Shown piece after piece: positions 48,234-55,924 of a stretch of 64,000 bases of DNA (position 1 is the first letter of the stretch; every line of letters starts with the position of its first letter). A program made the translations under genes and the position numbers. The stretch spans positions 465,039-529,038 of the forward strand of contig NZ_JABBPD010000004.1 of the NCBI RefSeq assembly GCF_012927445.1, read 5' to 3'. The DNA comes from Rhodoferax sp. Lineage in GTDB: Bacteria > Pseudomonadota > Gammaproteobacteria > Burkholderiales > Burkholderiaceae_C. The notes beneath the pieces were generated by a model that saw only the letters and a program-made list of their open reading frames with translations, was not told where the DNA came from and searched no databases.

Positions 48234-48907
48234 GGCGCCCTTCCGTGCGGAAAATCAAGCGGACGGACAAGAGACGCGTCCAGACTCAAGGGCAGGTGAC
48301 TCGTTAGAAAGACACAGCCGCCGCGCGCCGTGTGCTCCAGCAGCAGGCGGTTGACGACCCTGATGCCGTCGGCGTCCAGCGCATCAAAGGGTTCATCCAG
48401 CACCCACAGCGAGGGCGTACGCTCCAGCGCCAGCCGGGCCAGGGCCACACGGCGACGCTGGCCCTGCGACAGGGTGCGAACCAGTACCTGCGCGCGATGC
48501 TGCATGGCAAGCGTGTGCAGCGCGCTGGACACCGACAACGGCGAGCTGTCCCGGTTGTGCAAACGGGCCAGAAATTGCAGCGATTCGGTCACCGTCAAGT
48601 CATCTTTCAGGCCGTTGGTGTGACCGATGTAAACCAGCTTTTCCTTGAAGTCTGGCGCCTCACGCAGCGGCTCGCCATGCCAGGTGAGCGTCCCCCGGTC
48701 GGGCTCGGCCAGACCGACGAGCAAGCGCAGCAGGCTGGTCTTGCCGCGGCCATTCTGCCCTTGCAGCCAGAGGAGTTGCCCCGGACAAATCTCAAACGAC
48801 ATGTCGGCGAACAGCCACTCGCCGCCGCGGCGACAGGCCAGTTCATGCGCCTTCAAAATCGGCTCGGTGCGGCTGTTAAAAATCGTGGTGTTCCCCAAGG
48901 TAGTCAT
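48230..48907 (-). CDS. ccmA: Cytochrome c biogenesis ATP-binding protein CcmA
   Basis: CcmA is the ABC ATPase of the CcmABCD complex. The 225-residue protein has Walker A GQNGRGKTSLLRLL, the signature LSQGQRRRVALARLAL and Walker B LWVLDEPFDALDADG. It is the first gene of the nine-gene ccm operon. Upstream is a short gap to a dehydrogenase-like gene on the same strand, so the operon promoter may lie within that gap or further up. Confidence 0.96.
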   Translation of the reverse strand: MTTLGNTTIFNSRTEPILKAHELACRRGGEWLFADMSFEICPGQLLWLQGQNGRGKTSLLRLLVGLAEPDRGTLTWHGEPLREAPDFKEKLVYIGHTNGLKDDLTVTESLQFLARLHNRDSSPLSVSSALHTLAMQHRAQVLVRTLSQGQRRRVALARLALERTPSLWVLDEPFDALDADGIRVVNRLLLEHTARGGCVFLTSHLPLSLDASLVRPLDFPHGRAP

Positions 48908-48951
48908 TCAAGCGGGCCGATGATGGCACAGTGGCGGGGCCGGACTGCCGC

Positions 48952-49830
48952 TCAGAGGCCGGTATCGACCGTCGGGTAGCGCAATTTCAGCCGCAGTTCG
49001 CTTTTCAGGCGGGTGTTGTCCATGCGCCGCGACTCGCTCATAAAGCTCAACAGCATCAAGGACAGTTGCTCCTTGGCCGTGCTCCTCGGCACGCGGGGCG
49101 GCCGCGGCAAGCCGTACAAATCGGCCGCCAGATCAAAATAATCCCCCATCTTGAGGCAGGTATCGTCGTTCACGTTGTAGATGCGCTGTGCCTTGCCACG
49201 CCACAAGGCGGCGATGCAGGCGCGCGCCAGATCGTCCGCATGAATATGGTTGGTGTAGACATCATCGGCAGCCTGCAGCACGGGCGTGCCCTTGAGCAGG
49301 CGTTCACGCGGCGTGCCGCCGTCGCGGTCGGGCGCATAAATACCGGGGATGCGCAGAATACTGCTGCGCACCGGCGTGGCACGACCCAGGAAACGGACAC
49401 TATTTTCAGCATCAATTCGGCGCCTAGCCCTCGTCGTTTCTGGCCTAAGCGCTCTTGTTTCTATAGCGACTTCACTCTGACAGTCGCCATAGACGCCACT
49501 GGTGGAACCGTAGACCAGGGCATCAGGCAAGCGGCGCCGGCGCAGGGCACGGGTCAACGCCCGGGTGCGCGGGTCGGTCCAGCCGGCGCCCGGCGGCGGC
49601 GCCAGATGCACGACGCGCGTCGCCAGCCCGGCCAGTCGGCGCAGCGTGTCGGGGGCGTCCAGATTGCCCTGCAAGGGCGTGATGCCCCGGGCCCGTAACT
49701 CAGCAGTGCGCCCCCCGCTGGAGGTCAGCGCCATCAGGCGCACCCGGCCGGCCAGAGCTTGCGCCACCCGCAGCCCGATATCCCCGCAACCGATGAGCAA
49801 AACACGGGCACGGCGAAAGCGCGCCGGCAA
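48952..49830 (-). CDS. NAD-dependent epimerase/dehydratase-like protein (YeeZ type)
   Basis: This Rossmann-fold protein of about 292 residues has the dinucleotide loop VLLIGCGDIGLRVAQ, the YGSTSGVYGDC motif (extended SDR catalytic Ser and Tyr region) and NHIHADDLARACIAAL. Homologues are annotated as NAD(P)-dependent oxidoreductases with no assigned substrate. No ATG lies at a fitting place; the TTG at 49830 gives a natural start (PARFRRARVLLIG). The in-frame ATG at 49944 would make it overlap the divergent flavoreductase start and is doubtful. Region 120-145 uses several rare AGG/AGA codons and may hold a repeat copy. Confidence 0.72.
   Translation of the reverse strand: MPARFRRARVLLIGCGDIGLRVAQALAGRVRLMALTSSGGRTAELRARGITPLQGNLDAPDTLRRLAGLATRVVHLAPPPGAGWTDPRTRALTRALRRRRLPDALVYGSTSGVYGDCQSEVAIETRALRPETTRARRRIDAENSVRFLGRATPVRSSILRIPGIYAPDRDGGTPRERLLKGTPVLQAADDVYTNHIHADDLARACIAALWRGKAQRIYNVNDDTCLKMGDYFDLAADLYGLPRPPRVPRSTAKEQLSLMLLSFMSESRRMDNTRLKSELRLKLRYPTVDTGL
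49415..49467 (+). repeat. Possible repeat copy H (inside the epimerase-like gene)
   Basis: The plus strand reads ggcgcctagccctcgtcgtt, then gcctaagcgctcttgtttct and atagc. Blocks and order match the repeat, with a different spacing. However the protein stretch it encodes (ETRALRP...RARRRIDAE) is also the family-typical sequence, so the resemblance could be convergent. Confidence 0.4.
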
Positions 49831-49942
49831 GGCGCCAGGACGCGTAGCGTACAGACTGGGGGACGGGGTGGCTCGGGGGCGTGGGTTTGGAGGCAAAATC
49901 GGGGCTATTAAAAATGTAACAACGCCTAAGGATACAGAAAAC

Positions 49943-51016
49943 ATGACGAGCAGCGAAACCGGAACACCAGGGTTCCAGATCACCGTCAAGCCCAGCGGCC
50001 GCTTATTCACCGCCACCCCCGGCGAAACCATTTTGGCCGCCGGCATTCGCGCCGGGGTTGGCATGCCCTACGGTTGCAAGGATGGCGCCTGTGGCTCCTG
50101 CAAATGCAAAAAAATTGAAGGCATCGTGGTGCATGGACCACATCAAAGCAAGGCCCTGAGCGAGGAAGAAGAAGCCAACGGCTTTGTCCTGACCTGCTGT
50201 GGTGTGGCGCAGAGCGACGTCGTGCTGGAGTCGCGCCAGGTGACGTCTGAGGGTGCTTTTCCGATCAAGAAAATGCCGACGCGGGTCGCCTTGATGGAGA
50301 AAAAATCCGCGGATGTGATGTTGCTCAAACTGCAGCTGCCGGCCAACGACAGCTTTGCCTACCACGCCGGCCAGTATGTCGAATTTCTCCTGCGCGATGG
50401 CGCCCGACGCAGCTACTCCATGGCCAACGCACCCCACACGCTGGCCACAAGTGGCGGGCTGGAACTGCACATTCGCCACATGCCGGGCGGCAAATTTACC
50501 GACCAGGTGTTCAACACGATGAAGGAAAAGGAAATCCTGCGGGTGGAAGGGCCGTATGGCAGTTTCTTTTTGCGCGAAGACAGCAACAAACCGATCGTGC
50601 TGCTGGCCTCCGGCACCGGCTTTGCGCCCCTCAAGGCGCTGATTGAGCACATGCAGTTCAAGAACATCCAGCGCCCTGTCACGCTCTATTGGGGCGGTCG
50701 GCGCCCGGCCGACTTGTACATGGATGCCTGGGTCAAGGCCAAGCTGACGGAGATGCCGCAACTGCGCTACGTGCCCGTCGTCTCGGACGCCCTGCCCGAA
50801 GATGGCTGGACCGGGCGCACCGGTTTTGTGCACCAGGCGGTGCTGCAGGATTTGCCCGATCTGTCGGCCTACCAGGTCTATGCCTGCGGCGCCCCGATTG
50901 TGGTGGACTCGGCCAAGGCGGCCTACACCCATCAGGCGGGCCTGCCCGAGGACGAGTTTTACGCCGATGCATTCATCACCGAAGCCGACAAGGCCCACGA
51001 AGCAGCGTCGGCCTGA
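49943..51016 (+). CDS. 2Fe-2S ferredoxin-flavoreductase (AscD/CDP-glucoseen reductase-like)
   Basis: This 357-residue electron-transfer protein has an N-terminal plant-type ferredoxin domain (MPYGCKDGACGSCKCKK, CxxxxCxxC with a later Cys in VLTCCGVAQ), an FAD-binding domain (RRSYSMANAP) and an NAD-binding domain (LLASGTGFAPLKALIEHM). The order is that of CDP-6-deoxy-delta-3,4-glucoseen reductases and phenol-hydroxylase reductases. No partner oxygenase or sugar genes are near, so the acceptor is unknown. ATG at 49943 with aagga upstream. A strong terminator follows. Confidence 0.88.
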   Translation: MTSSETGTPGFQITVKPSGRLFTATPGETILAAGIRAGVGMPYGCKDGACGSCKCKKIEGIVVHGPHQSKALSEEEEANGFVLTCCGVAQSDVVLESRQVTSEGAFPIKKMPTRVALMEKKSADVMLLKLQLPANDSFAYHAGQYVEFLLRDGARRSYSMANAPHTLATSGGLELHIRHMPGGKFTDQVFNTMKEKEILRVEGPYGSFFLREDSNKPIVLLASGTGFAPLKALIEHMQFKNIQRPVTLYWGGRRPADLYMDAWVKAKLTEMPQLRYVPVVSDALPEDGWTGRTGFVHQAVLQDLPDLSAYQVYACGAPIVVDSAKAAYTHQAGLPEDEFYADAFITEADKAHEAASA

Positions 51017-51036
51017 CGCCTCGGGTCTGACAAAGC

Positions 51037-51072
51037 AAAAAGGCCACGACTTGTCAGTCGTGGCCTTTTTTT
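51037..51072. terminator. Strong terminator after the flavoreductase gene
   Basis: The stem aaaaaggccacgac pairs with gtcgtggccttttt around a six-base loop. The next gene converges, so the site serves both. Confidence 0.95.
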
Positions 51073-51088
51073 ATGAATAGCCCCGGCG

Positions 51089-51517
51089 TTACTTCACCAC
51101 GTCAATCACCGGCTTGTCGGCTTTTTGCTTGTCAATGGCTTCGCTGTTCTGGTTCACTTCGTTTTTGAGCTTTTTGTGCTCTTTTTTGGTGACTTTGCCA
51201 TCGGCTTTGGCTACTTTCTTGGCAGCATCCAATTTGGCTTCACGCTTCTCAAGACCAGCGGCCTCTTTGGGGTTCAATTGGCCAGCAGCGACCCCTTTGT
51301 CGATGCTCTTTTTCTGCTCGGCCTGATGTTTGTCCAGTTCCGGCGTCGCCACCGGATCCTGGACGACCTGCGCGGCGGGAGCGACGGGTTTCAAGTCCAT
51401 GGTGCGGGCGGGTGCGGAGGGTGCAGCCGGTGTGGCAGGTACGGCGGGTACGGTTTGCGCATAAGCGGCGCCACTGGCAGCAATTACTAGCGCGGTCATC
51501 AAAGTCTGAATCTTCAT
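51089..51517 (-). CDS. Exported Lys/Ala-rich protein, unknown function
   Basis: This 142-residue protein has a Sec signal peptide (residues 1-20, cleavage after AAYA), a Pro/Ala/Val-rich stretch and then a charged helical part. The latter has KSIDKGVAAGQLNPKEAAGLEKREAKL and ADGKVTKKEHKKLKNEVNQNSEAID, the pattern of a small proteobacterial family of exported proteins with paired helices (GQL..E...LE, DGK....E...L...N..S..I). No role is assigned. The ATG at 51517 follows the spacing of a signal peptide; the longer frame to 51742 lacks one. Single gene. Confidence 0.8.
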   Translation of the reverse strand: MKIQTLMTALVIAASGAAYAQTVPAVPATPAAPSAPARTMDLKPVAPAAQVVQDPVATPELDKHQAEQKKSIDKGVAAGQLNPKEAAGLEKREAKLDAAKKVAKADGKVTKKEHKKLKNEVNQNSEAIDKQKADKPVIDVVK

Positions 51518-51686
51518 CGTGAATTCCTTCGTTGAGTAAGTCATGGAGAAAATTCCCCATAGGTATTCAACGTCTGCCCGGCACGGGTCGGACGACAAGC
51601 ACAGGGCCTGGAGCTGTAAGGGTTTGTCACGGCGATCCGGCCCTTCGCCGTGGCATAAGCGCGTTATGGGCGTTACAAAATCCCAC

Positions 51687-52928
51687 TCAATCGGTCTGGG
51701 CGCCCGCTTCGAACCACTGTTTGATGAGCCGGCGCTCGGCATCGCTGATGCCGGTGGCGTTGTTCATCGGCATCAGCTTGGTGACCACCACTTGCTGGTA
51801 CAGGTTTTGGGCATGCAGCTTGACGTTTTGCGGGGAATCCAGCCGCACGTTCTTCATCTGCACCTGCGCACCGTGACATTGGTAGCAGCGCTGGGCCAGC
51901 ACCACCTGCAAGGATTTATAGTCATTTTGACCTGTAACCCCCGTCAAATAAGCGGAAGAAGCTACTGAATTTATAGCACCCTGATCGGCCAGCGCTGGTG
52001 GCGCCGGCTTCAGCCAGACGATCACCGCCACGATGGCCGCCACCCCCACCAGGGCGTAAGGCAGCGGATTGCCGTTGCGCCCCAGCTTGTAGCCGTGGCG
52101 CATGACAAAAAACTGGCGGATCGCAGCACCAGCGAACATCATCAAAATCAGCACCAGCCAGTTCTGCGGATGCGTATAGGTAAAGCTGTAATGGCCGCTG
52201 AGCATGGCAAACAGCACCGGCAGGGTGAAATAGGTGTTGTGCACGCTGCGCTGCTTGCCGCGCTGACCGTGGATCGGGTCCACCGGCGCGCCGGCCTTGA
52301 TCGCCGCCACCACCTTTTTCTGCCCCGGGATGATCCAGAAAAAGACGCTGGCACTCATGCTGGTGGCCAGCATGGCACCGACCAGCAAAAAGGCCGCCCG
52401 CCCGGCAAACCAGTGGCAGGTCAACCAGGAGGCGATACACACCAGCCCAAACACCAGGGCGCCCACGATGGCGTCGCCGTGCTTGCGCTGGCCGAACAGC
52501 CGACAGATCAAGTCGTACAGCAGCCAGAAGACAACCAGAAACGACAGCGCCACCGCAATGGCGGTCGCTGGCGCCCAGTCCATGCGCGACTTGTCGATCA
52601 GGTAGGTGCTAGCGCTCCAGAGGTAGGACACGGTGAACAGCGAGAAGCCCGACAACCAGGTGCTGTAACTCTCCCAAAAGAACCAGTGCAAGTGCGGCGG
52701 CAGCTGCGGCGGCGCCACATTGAACTTGACCGGGTGGTAGAAACCACCGCCATGCACCGCCCACAACTCCCCGCTGACGCCCTGCTTTTTCAGGTCGTCA
52801 TCGACCGGGGCGGTGAGGCTGCTGTCGAGAAAAACAAAATAGAACGACGAGCCAATCCAGGCAATCGCCGTGATGACGTGGAGCCAGCGCAACAGCAGGT
52901 TGGCCCAGTCGAGGTAGTAACTTTCCAT
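51687..52928 (-). CDS. puuD: Membrane urate oxidase PuuD with C-terminal cytochrome c
   Basis: PuuD oxidises urate to 5-hydroxyisourate and passes electrons to a c-type haem. The 413-residue protein has eight or so transmembrane helices (from WLHVITAIAWIGSSFYFVFLD) with conserved HWFFWESY, and a C-terminal cytochrome domain with CYQCH (348-352) and an axial-type Met in LMPMNNATG. Residues 317-337 (GAINSVASSAYLTGVTGQNDY), the link between membrane part and cytochrome, are encoded by repeat copy I. It lies next to xdhC and the rest of the purine pathway. ATG at 52928. It needs the ccm system encoded nearby to mature. Confidence 0.93.
   Translation of the reverse strand: MESYYLDWANLLLRWLHVITAIAWIGSSFYFVFLDSSLTAPVDDDLKKQGVSGELWAVHGGGFYHPVKFNVAPPQLPPHLHWFFWESYSTWLSGFSLFTVSYLWSASTYLIDKSRMDWAPATAIAVALSFLVVFWLLYDLICRLFGQRKHGDAIVGALVFGLVCIASWLTCHWFAGRAAFLLVGAMLATSMSASVFFWIIPGQKKVVAAIKAGAPVDPIHGQRGKQRSVHNTYFTLPVLFAMLSGHYSFTYTHPQNWLVLILMMFAGAAIRQFFVMRHGYKLGRNGNPLPYALVGVAAIVAVIVWLKPAPPALADQGAINSVASSAYLTGVTGQNDYKSLQVVLAQRCYQCHGAQVQMKNVRLDSPQNVKLHAQNLYQQVVVTKLMPMNNATGISDAERRLIKQWFEAGAQTD
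51923..51978 (+). repeat. Dispersed comamonad repeat, copy I (inside puuD linker)
   Basis: The plus strand reads cctgtaacccccgtcaaata, then agcggaagaagctactgaat, ttatagc. It is read through on the opposite strand by puuD without a stop, which gives the interdomain linker. Confidence 0.78.
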
Positions 52929-52963
52929 GCGTTTAAACCTTATTCGTGCCTGCCACTCTAGCG

Positions 52964-52999
52964 GCTAAGTTGGCTAAGTTGGCTAAGTTGGCTAAGTTA
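52964..52999. repeat. Four tandem copies of a 9-base unit
   Basis: The unit ggctaagtt is repeated four times without change (about 52964-52999), reaching the xdhC stop codon region. It lies in the 68-base gap between xdhC and puuD, which are on the same strand. Such a run can vary in copy number by slippage. Confidence 0.9.
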
Positions 53000-53800
53000 A
53001 AAGGTTTGCAATATCTGTGCCGCGACGGCCACCGCAATCACCGCAGGCGCTTTGCCGGCAATGCCGGGAACACCGATCGGGCAGGTGACATGGGCCAACT
53101 CTTGCGGCGTAAAACCCCGCGCCGCAAGCCGGTGCCGGAACGTCGCCCATTTGGTCTGGCTGCCAATCAGGCCGACATAGGGCAAATCAGCGCGCAAACG
53201 CTGGCGCGTCAGACAGGCGGCCACCACGTCCAGGTCTTCGGCATGGCTGAAGCTCATGATCAGCACGCGGGAGTCCGGCGCCAAGGTGGCAACGGCGGCC
53301 TGCACCGGGTCGGACTGCTCACAGGTGATGTGTGACGGCAGCTGCGTCGGAAAAATCTCATGGCGGCTGTCAATCCAGCGCACCTGCAATGGCAAATCAG
53401 CGAACGCGTGCACCAGCGCATGGCCCACATGGCCGCCCCCAAACAGGGCCAGCGGGTAACGCGTCACGGCCAAACGCAGTTGCAGGGCATCCCTGTTGGC
53501 CGCTTGTACCCGCTCAAAACGCAGATGGACTTCGCCACCACAACACTGGCCGAGCGCCGGGCCAAGGGCATAACGCCGTACCGGTTCGCCCTCCCCGGCC
53601 CGGCTGTGCAAGCGCTGACGGGCTTCCGCCAGCGCCGACAACTCCAGGTGACCACCGCCCACCGTGCCGACCGCGTTTTGGCTAAAAACCGCCATCCAGG
53701 CGCCTTTTTCGCGTGGCACCGAGCCGCGTGCGGCATGCACGGTGACCAAGATCGCGTCTTCATCGGCCAATTGGGCCAGAAATTCGTCTGTTGTACTCAC
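52997..53800 (-). CDS. xdhC: Xanthine dehydrogenase accessory protein XdhC
   Basis: XdhC binds sulfurated molybdenum cofactor and inserts it in xanthine dehydrogenase. The 267-residue protein has the GSVPREKGAWMAVF and GTVGGGHLELSAL motifs, the Rossmann loop LALFGGGHVGHALVHA and the YVGLIGSQTKWATF block. The start is GTG at 53800; no in-frame ATG fits. The XdhA and XdhB subunits are not within the window, unusual since xdhC often follows xdhAB. It is upstream of puuD on the same strand, an operon for successive steps. Confidence 0.93.
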   Translation of the reverse strand: MSTTDEFLAQLADEDAILVTVHAARGSVPREKGAWMAVFSQNAVGTVGGGHLELSALAEARQRLHSRAGEGEPVRRYALGPALGQCCGGEVHLRFERVQAANRDALQLRLAVTRYPLALFGGGHVGHALVHAFADLPLQVRWIDSRHEIFPTQLPSHITCEQSDPVQAAVATLAPDSRVLIMSFSHAEDLDVVAACLTRQRLRADLPYVGLIGSQTKWATFRHRLAARGFTPQELAHVTCPIGVPGIAGKAPAVIAVAVAAQILQTF

Positions 53801-53932
53801 GCTACCATTACCTTTTGATACTCAAAACAAATCCACAACCCATGTTGTTTCGGGCACAGTATGCTTCGCGGATTTAACCGTCACCGCTGCTTGCCCCCTC
53901 CAATAGAAATCCGTTCACACCCAAGGCGCCAC

Positions 53933-54436
53933 ATGAACAAGAATACCAATCGCCTCTATGCGTTACTGGCAGCCACCGCCGCCGGTATTGCCGCCCTCAT
54001 CGCGGGTTGTTCCTCGACCCCGTCCGCGCCACCGGGATCAGCGCCTGGCGAGTCACCCTTTGCGTCAGGTCAGCCAAGAACACCCGAGTCGACCGTTTCT
54101 GGTGCCACCTCGCCCCGCGCTTACCGGCGTGATGCGGCCAATCACTTGTATGGGCAAAACACACAACGAATTTTCAAAGGCAAGATGCCACCGCTGCTCT
54201 ATGCCATTGGCGTGCTGCAGGTGGAAGTCGACGGCAAAGGCCAAGTCACCGCCCTCAACTGGATGCGGGCGCCCACCCATGCGCCGGAAGTCGTTGCCGA
54301 GATCGAACGCACCGTCCGCCTTGCCGCCCCCTTTCCGGTCCCGGTGCGGATGGGCCGCGTGACCTACACCGACACCTGGCTGTGGCACAGCAGTGGCCGC
54401 TTCCAACTCGACACGCTGACCGAAGGACAACTGTAA
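53933..54436 (+). CDS. Putative lipoprotein with a TonB-C-like domain
   Basis: This 167-residue protein has a lipobox LIAGC (Cys26) after a hydrophobic signal, then a Pro/Ser/Gly-rich spacer and a C-terminal part (VLQVEVDGKGQVTALNWMRAP... AERTVRLAAPFPVPV style) that has the alternating pattern of the TonB C-terminal fold. No firm family assignment. The ATG at 53933 suits the signal; the frame to 53861 does not. It sits within the purine cluster, divergent from xdhC, and converges on uraH; a role in purine use is not shown. Confidence 0.72.
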   Translation: MNKNTNRLYALLAATAAGIAALIAGCSSTPSAPPGSAPGESPFASGQPRTPESTVSGATSPRAYRRDAANHLYGQNTQRIFKGKMPPLLYAIGVLQVEVDGKGQVTALNWMRAPTHAPEVVAEIERTVRLAAPFPVPVRMGRVTYTDTWLWHSSGRFQLDTLTEGQL

Positions 54437-54502
54437 AGCCTTGCGGCGCAAACCGCAGGCACGGTGTGGGCCAGCGCGGCCCTCAACGGCTTGAAAATGG
54501 CG

Positions 54503-54856
54503 TCAAGACCCCCGGTAAGTCGAATAACTCCAGGGGCTGACCAGCAGCGGCACATGGTAGTGCTGCGCGGCATCGGCAATGCCAAAATCCAGGCTCACTT
54601 TACCCAGAAAATTGGGCTCCGGCAGCGCAACACCGCGGGCCCGGTAATAGCCTGACACATCGAATAGCAGACGGTAGGTGCCGGGCTGGAGATGGTCGTT
54701 ATCAAGCAGCAGGCCATCCGGGTTGCGCCCATCCTGATTGAGAACGAACTGCTTGAGCAGTGTCGCCGTCTCCCCTTCTGTGGAGTAAAGCGCAACGCGC
54801 ATGCCGGCCGCAGGCGTGCCGTGCATGGTGTCCAGTACGTGTGTGCTCAGGCCCAT
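54503..54856 (-). CDS. uraH: 5-Hydroxyisourate hydrolase
   Basis: UraH (transthyretin-like) hydrolyses 5-hydroxyisourate to OHCU. The 117-residue protein has the N-terminal LSTHVLDTMHGTPAAGM with its catalytic His, RLLFDVSGYYRARG and the diagnostic C-terminus HYHVPLLVSPWSYSTYRGS. No signal peptide. ATG at 54856. It is divergent from puuE across about 95 bases with a palindrome. Confidence 0.97.
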   Translation of the reverse strand: MGLSTHVLDTMHGTPAAGMRVALYSTEGETATLLKQFVLNQDGRNPDGLLLDNDHLQPGTYRLLFDVSGYYRARGVALPEPNFLGKVSLDFGIADAAQHYHVPLLVSPWSYSTYRGS

Positions 54857-54889
54857 AGTGGTGCATCCTTCGTCCGTGGCAAACTGAAA

Positions 54890-54899
54890 GTGTATACAC
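54890..54899. promoter_or_regulatory. Candidate operator between uraH and puuE
   Basis: gtgtatacac is a perfect 10-base palindrome midway in the divergent gap. Its tgtataca core is of the type bound by GntR/FadR-like repressors, which often control purine genes. No regulator gene is in the cluster. The binding protein is a guess. Confidence 0.45.
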
Positions 54900-54951
54900 C
54901 TTCAAGCACACTAAACTGGCAATAAATCTGGATGCACGCACAGCGAACCAC

Positions 54952-55917
54952 ATGACAACGAAGGGCTCCCCGGCAATCATGAACCACTACGACAGCACGC
55001 GCGCCTATCCTCGCGATCTCATTGGCTACGCCAGCAAGCCACCCCACGCCCAGTGGCCCGGACAGGCCCGCGTGGCGCTGCAGTTTGTCTTGAATTACGA
55101 AGAAGGCGGCGAAAACAGCGTGTTGCATGGCGACGCCGGTTCCGAGCAATTTTTATCTGAAATGTTCAACCCGCCGAGCTTTCCGGCGCGCCACATCAGC
55201 ATGGAGGGCATCTACGAATATGGTTCCCGTGTGGGCGTGTGGCGCATCCTGCGCGAATTCGAAAAGCGCCAGTTGCCGCTGACGGTGTTTGGCGTGAGCA
55301 TGGCGCTGGAACGCCACCCCGAATTGGTGCATGCGGTGAAAGAACTGGGGCATGAAATAGCCTGCCACGGCTGGCGCTGGATCCACTACCAGAACATCGA
55401 CGAAGCCACCGAGCGCGACCACATGGCGCGGGGCATGGACATCCTCACCCAAATCACCGGCGAACGCGCCCGCGGCTGGTACACCGGGCGCGACAGCCCC
55501 AACACCCGCCGCCTGGTGGCGGACTACGGCGGCTTCGAGTACGACAGCGATTACTACGGCGATGACCTGCCGTTCTGGATGAAAGTCCAAAAAACCAATG
55601 GCGAGGTGGTGCCCCAGCTGATCGTGCCCTACACGCTGGACTGCAATGACATGCGCTTTGCGCTGCCGCAGGGCTACTCCCACGCCGATCCGTTCTTTCA
55701 ATACCTAAAGGACAGCTTCGACGTCTTGTACGCCGAAGGCGAAGCGACGCCGCGCATGATGAGCATCGGCATGCACGGCCGCCTGCTGGGTCGCCCGGGA
55801 CGCATCACGGCACTGCAGCGTTTTCTGGACTACATTGAAAAATTTGAGCGGGTCTGGGTCTGCCGGCGCATTGACATTGCCCGACACTGGAAAACAACCC
55901 ACCCTTACCAGGACTAG
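54952..55917 (+). CDS. puuE: Allantoinase PuuE (polysaccharide deacetylase fold)
   Basis: PuuE hydrolyses allantoin to allantoate by a metal-light deacetylase-like fold. The 321-residue protein has YEEGGENSVLHGD, LTVFGVSMALERHPE, GHEIACHGWRWIHYQ and YTGRDSPNTRRLV. It is distinct from the zinc-amidohydrolase AllB. ATG at 54952 is the longer choice; the ATG at 54979 (MNHYDSTRAYPRDLIGY) is also possible. Stop is followed after seven bases by the uraD-allC fusion gene, in the same operon. Confidence 0.93.
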   Translation: MTTKGSPAIMNHYDSTRAYPRDLIGYASKPPHAQWPGQARVALQFVLNYEEGGENSVLHGDAGSEQFLSEMFNPPSFPARHISMEGIYEYGSRVGVWRILREFEKRQLPLTVFGVSMALERHPELVHAVKELGHEIACHGWRWIHYQNIDEATERDHMARGMDILTQITGERARGWYTGRDSPNTRRLVADYGGFEYDSDYYGDDLPFWMKVQKTNGEVVPQLIVPYTLDCNDMRFALPQGYSHADPFFQYLKDSFDVLYAEGEATPRMMSIGMHGRLLGRPGRITALQRFLDYIEKFERVWVCRRIDIARHWKTTHPYQD

Positions 55918-55924
55918 CGCACCC

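Noticed and set aside
49831..50064. Upstream ATG at 49944 or 50064 for the epimerase-like gene
   Set aside because: The extension overlaps the divergent flavoreductase start and is Pro/Arg-rich without similarity.
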